The position numbers and the translations under genes are program-made. Below the pieces are notes generated by a model. The model saw only the letters and a list, made by a program, of their open reading frames with translations. It was not told the DNA's origin and ran no database searches. A stretch of DNA of 24,090 bases from Lachnospiraceae bacterium UBA7182 (GTDB lineage: Bacteria > Bacillota > Clostridia > Lachnospirales > Lachnospiraceae): NCBI GenBank assembly GCA_002491115.1, contig DKVI01000109.1, forward strand, positions 1 through 24,090, written 5' to 3'. Shown piece by piece: positions 22,995 through 24,090 of the stretch (its first letter is position 1; each line of letters begins with the position of its first letter).

Positions 22995-23220
22995 AAATTC
23001 TGTTACGAATCAAGATTACGCTACCACCGAAACTTTCCGACTTATGCATTAAAAAATGAATCAAAACACAAAATGCCACTGTATGGATAAATTGTAGGGC
23101 CAGATGTAAAGCACATGGATCACACCTAGCGGCAGCACCGCCGCCCGGAACCCCCGGCACAGCAGGGAGAAGGAAATATGTCATATTCCCTCCTTAAATT
23201 TTTTAAATTCTACGTCTATT
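22995..23220. other. Gene-free stretch with repeat copy 3 and a module boundary
   Basis: No convincing gene lies here. It contains repeat copy 3 (23063-23127), then an abrupt GC-rich segment (AGCGGCAGCACCGCCGCCCG, 23128-23147) and a GGAAATATG-T-CATATTCC hairpin (about 23173-23191). The composition jump suggests an insertion edge. Confidence 0.5.
23063..23127. repeat. Palindromic repeat, copy 3 (truncated)
   Basis: It matches 20040-20103 of copy 2 over about 65 nt with one gap, from AAAACACAAAATGC to GATCACACCT. The right-hand part (TGGCCCC onward) found in copies 1 and 2 is replaced by unrelated GC-rich sequence at 23128. Confidence 0.75.
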
Positions 23221-23223
23221 GAG

Positions 23224-23252
23224 TTGATTCTGCGTTACAAATCGCATATACT
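23224..23252 (+). promoter_or_regulatory. dinJ-yafQ promoter
   Basis: TTGATT (23224-23229) and TATACT (23247-23252) are 17 nt apart. An inverted pair TCGCAT (23242-23247) and ATGCGA (23267-23272) overlaps and follows the -10, a likely operator for the antitoxin or toxin-antitoxin complex. Confidence 0.6.
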
Positions 23253-23286
23253 ATAAGCATAATGAAATGCGAAAGAGGTTGATACT

Positions 23287-23562
23287 ATGGCAAGCACAAC
23301 AAATTTCAGCGTCCGTATGGACAGCGACATCAAAAAACAGTGTGAAACACTTTACGGCGAGTTGGGTATGAACCTGACTACCGCAATCAATGTTTTTCTG
23401 CGCCAGTCTCTCCGTGTTGGCGGTTTTCCTTTTGAGGTCAGGCTGGAACAGCCCAACAAGGAAACGATTGCCGCCATGCTGGAAGCGGAGCATATCGCGC
23501 GTGATCCCAGTGTAAAGCACTACTCCGATGTAGAAGAAGCACTCCGGGAGTTGAAACGATGA
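23287..23562 (+). CDS. dinJ: DinJ/RelB-family antitoxin
   Basis: The 91-residue protein has the ribbon-helix-helix start STTNFSVRMDSDIKKQCETL, then NLTTAINVFLRQSLRVGGFP, a typical DinJ signature, and a charged C-terminal half that would wrap the toxin. It neutralises YafQ and represses the operon by binding the palindrome at its promoter. AGAGG precedes ATG 23287. The stop overlaps the toxin start by 4 nt (ATGA), usual for this pair. The pair lies right of a likely insertion edge at 23128, so it may have come in by transfer. Confidence 0.92.
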   Translation: MASTTNFSVRMDSDIKKQCETLYGELGMNLTTAINVFLRQSLRVGGFPFEVRLEQPNKETIAAMLEAEHIARDPSVKHYSDVEEALRELKR

Positions 23563-23840
23563 GTCTGGAAATTGTCTGGACGGCAAAGTTCAAAAAAGAC
23601 TATAAGCTGGCAATCAAGCGCCACCTTAACATTGACCTGCTGGATGATATTATCCGGGCGCTGTCGCGGGGCGAAACACTGCCGGAGAAAAACAAGGACC
23701 ATGAGCTGTCTGGGAATTGGGCAGGACATCGGGAATGCCATATCCTGCCTGATTGGTTGCTGGTTTACCGCATTGACGATGATATTCTGGTGCTGACACT
23801 GACCCGCACCGGGACACACAGCGACATTTTCGGCAAATGA
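23559..23840 (+). CDS. yafQ: YafQ-family mRNA interferase toxin
   Basis: The 93-residue protein is a RelE-fold endoribonuclease that cuts mRNA on the ribosome. It retains the YafQ catalytic set: H48 (KDHELSGNW), H61 and D65 (CHILPDW) and H87 (RTGTHSDIF), matching H50, H63, D67 and H87 of E. coli YafQ by eye. The length is normal, so the toxin is probably active. Translation is coupled to dinJ. A strong terminator follows within a few nucleotides of the stop. Confidence 0.92.
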   Translation: MSLEIVWTAKFKKDYKLAIKRHLNIDLLDDIIRALSRGETLPEKNKDHELSGNWAGHRECHILPDWLLVYRIDDDILVLTLTRTGTHSDIFGK

Positions 23841-23843
23841 GAT

Positions 23844-23882
23844 ACCGCCGTATAGGAACAAATCCTGTATGGTGGTTTTCTT
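23844..23882 (+). terminator. Rho-independent terminator after yafQ
   Basis: ACCGCCGTATAGGA (23844-23857) pairs with TCCTGTATGGTGGT (23863-23876) over 14 bp with three G-T pairs, loop ACAAA, followed by TTTTCTT. It begins 3 nt past the yafQ stop. Confidence 0.85.
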
Positions 23883-24040
23883 ATAAAGACGGGTAATACG
23901 GCTTTGATCTCCTTGAGATGAAACATGATGAGAAGAATAAAAGAAGTATGGTGGCATAGACGAGGGCAGGAACGACAACAGAGGGCACCGGCAAAATGAA
24001 CACCGAAATGGTACACAAAAACCACTGCTCCAATCATCAC
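23883..24040. other. Stretch without recognised gene
   Basis: Only short frames are seen. One starts at ATG 23997 (MNTEMVHKNHCS...) with a weak AGAGGG upstream and stays open to the window end; it is not recognised and could be the start of a gene of an adjoining mobile element or chance. Confidence 0.3.
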
Positions 24041-24078
24041 AGGGGAAGCTACACTTCCCCTGCGCTGGCTCCGCCAGC
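24041..24078. repeat. Two adjoining hairpins at the window end
   Basis: AGGGGAAG-CTACA-CTTCCCCT (24041-24061) and GCTGGC-TCC-GCCAGC (24064-24078) are two perfect stem-loops separated by 2 nt. No T-tract follows, so they may belong to a mobile-element end or structured RNA rather than a terminator. Confidence 0.55.
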
Positions 24079-24090
24079 TACCCCTTTGTG

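Noticed and set aside
23175..23219. 14-codon frame MSYSLLKFFKFYVY with GGAGAAGG upstream
   Set aside because: Too short, no conservation known, and it overlaps a hairpin; possible leader peptide but unsupported.
1..24090. CRISPR array, tRNA or rRNA genes
   Set aside because: No regularly spaced repeats with unique spacers and no cloverleaf or rRNA-like sequence were noticed on either strand.

Overview
The window looks like a chromosomal segment of a gut Clostridium-related Firmicute, most probably a Lachnospiraceae member (inference). The reasons are strong AGGAGG-type ribosome binding sites, AT-rich promoters close to the sigma-A consensus between moderately GC-rich genes, a VanG-type gene cluster, an IS200/IS605 element and small toxin-antitoxin genes. 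It holds about two dozen genes in blocks that look native on the left (1-16063) and accessory on the right (16141-24090).

Block 1 (1-6774): a partial iron-containing alcohol dehydrogenase runs leftward. Divergent from it is a tightly packed five-gene operon: a HTH + PBP_like regulator, two MoeA-type molybdopterin molybdotransferases (the second with its own C-terminal PBP_like domain), and two flavoproteins related to the GlpA/HcnC and HcnB-type subunits. The two divergent promoters share a 12-bp box in inverted orientation, which suggests one regulator controls both sides.

Block 2 (6777-12783, minus strand): a complete VanG-type D-Ala-D-Ser cluster in the order vanR-vanS-vanG-vanXY-vanT. 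VanT is encoded by two genes, a membrane subunit and a separate serine/alanine racemase. Four VanR-like half-sites with an exact 11-bp period lie upstream of a vanG promoter. The sensor genes supply regulation, VanG makes D-Ala-D-Ser, VanXY removes D-Ala-ending precursors, and the split VanT supplies D-serine.

Block 3 (12783-16063, minus): a BtuF/C/D-like ABC importer for a cobalamin- or iron-complex-like substrate. The ATPase gene ends in a TGATG overlap with vanR, so the importer and vanRS are probably one transcription unit. An IS200/IS605 element (tnpA + tnpB, about 16141-17850) sits directly upstream of this unit and may have replaced its promoter.

Block 4 (17850-20160): a flavodoxin and an EFR1-type flavodoxin-ferredoxin protein, divergent from an Rrf2 regulator. 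Two 82-bp direct repeats (8 differences, all transitions), each holding a palindrome, flank this module.

Block 5 (20174-24090): a membrane-anchored XRE regulator, an AAA-ATPase/PD-(D/E)XK protein with a remnant of a second copy beside it, a brnT toxin gene disabled by an internal deletion with its antitoxin gene still present, a third truncated repeat copy, an intact dinJ-yafQ pair with terminator, and hairpin-rich sequence at the window end.

All family assignments come from reading motifs in the sequence; no database search was run.
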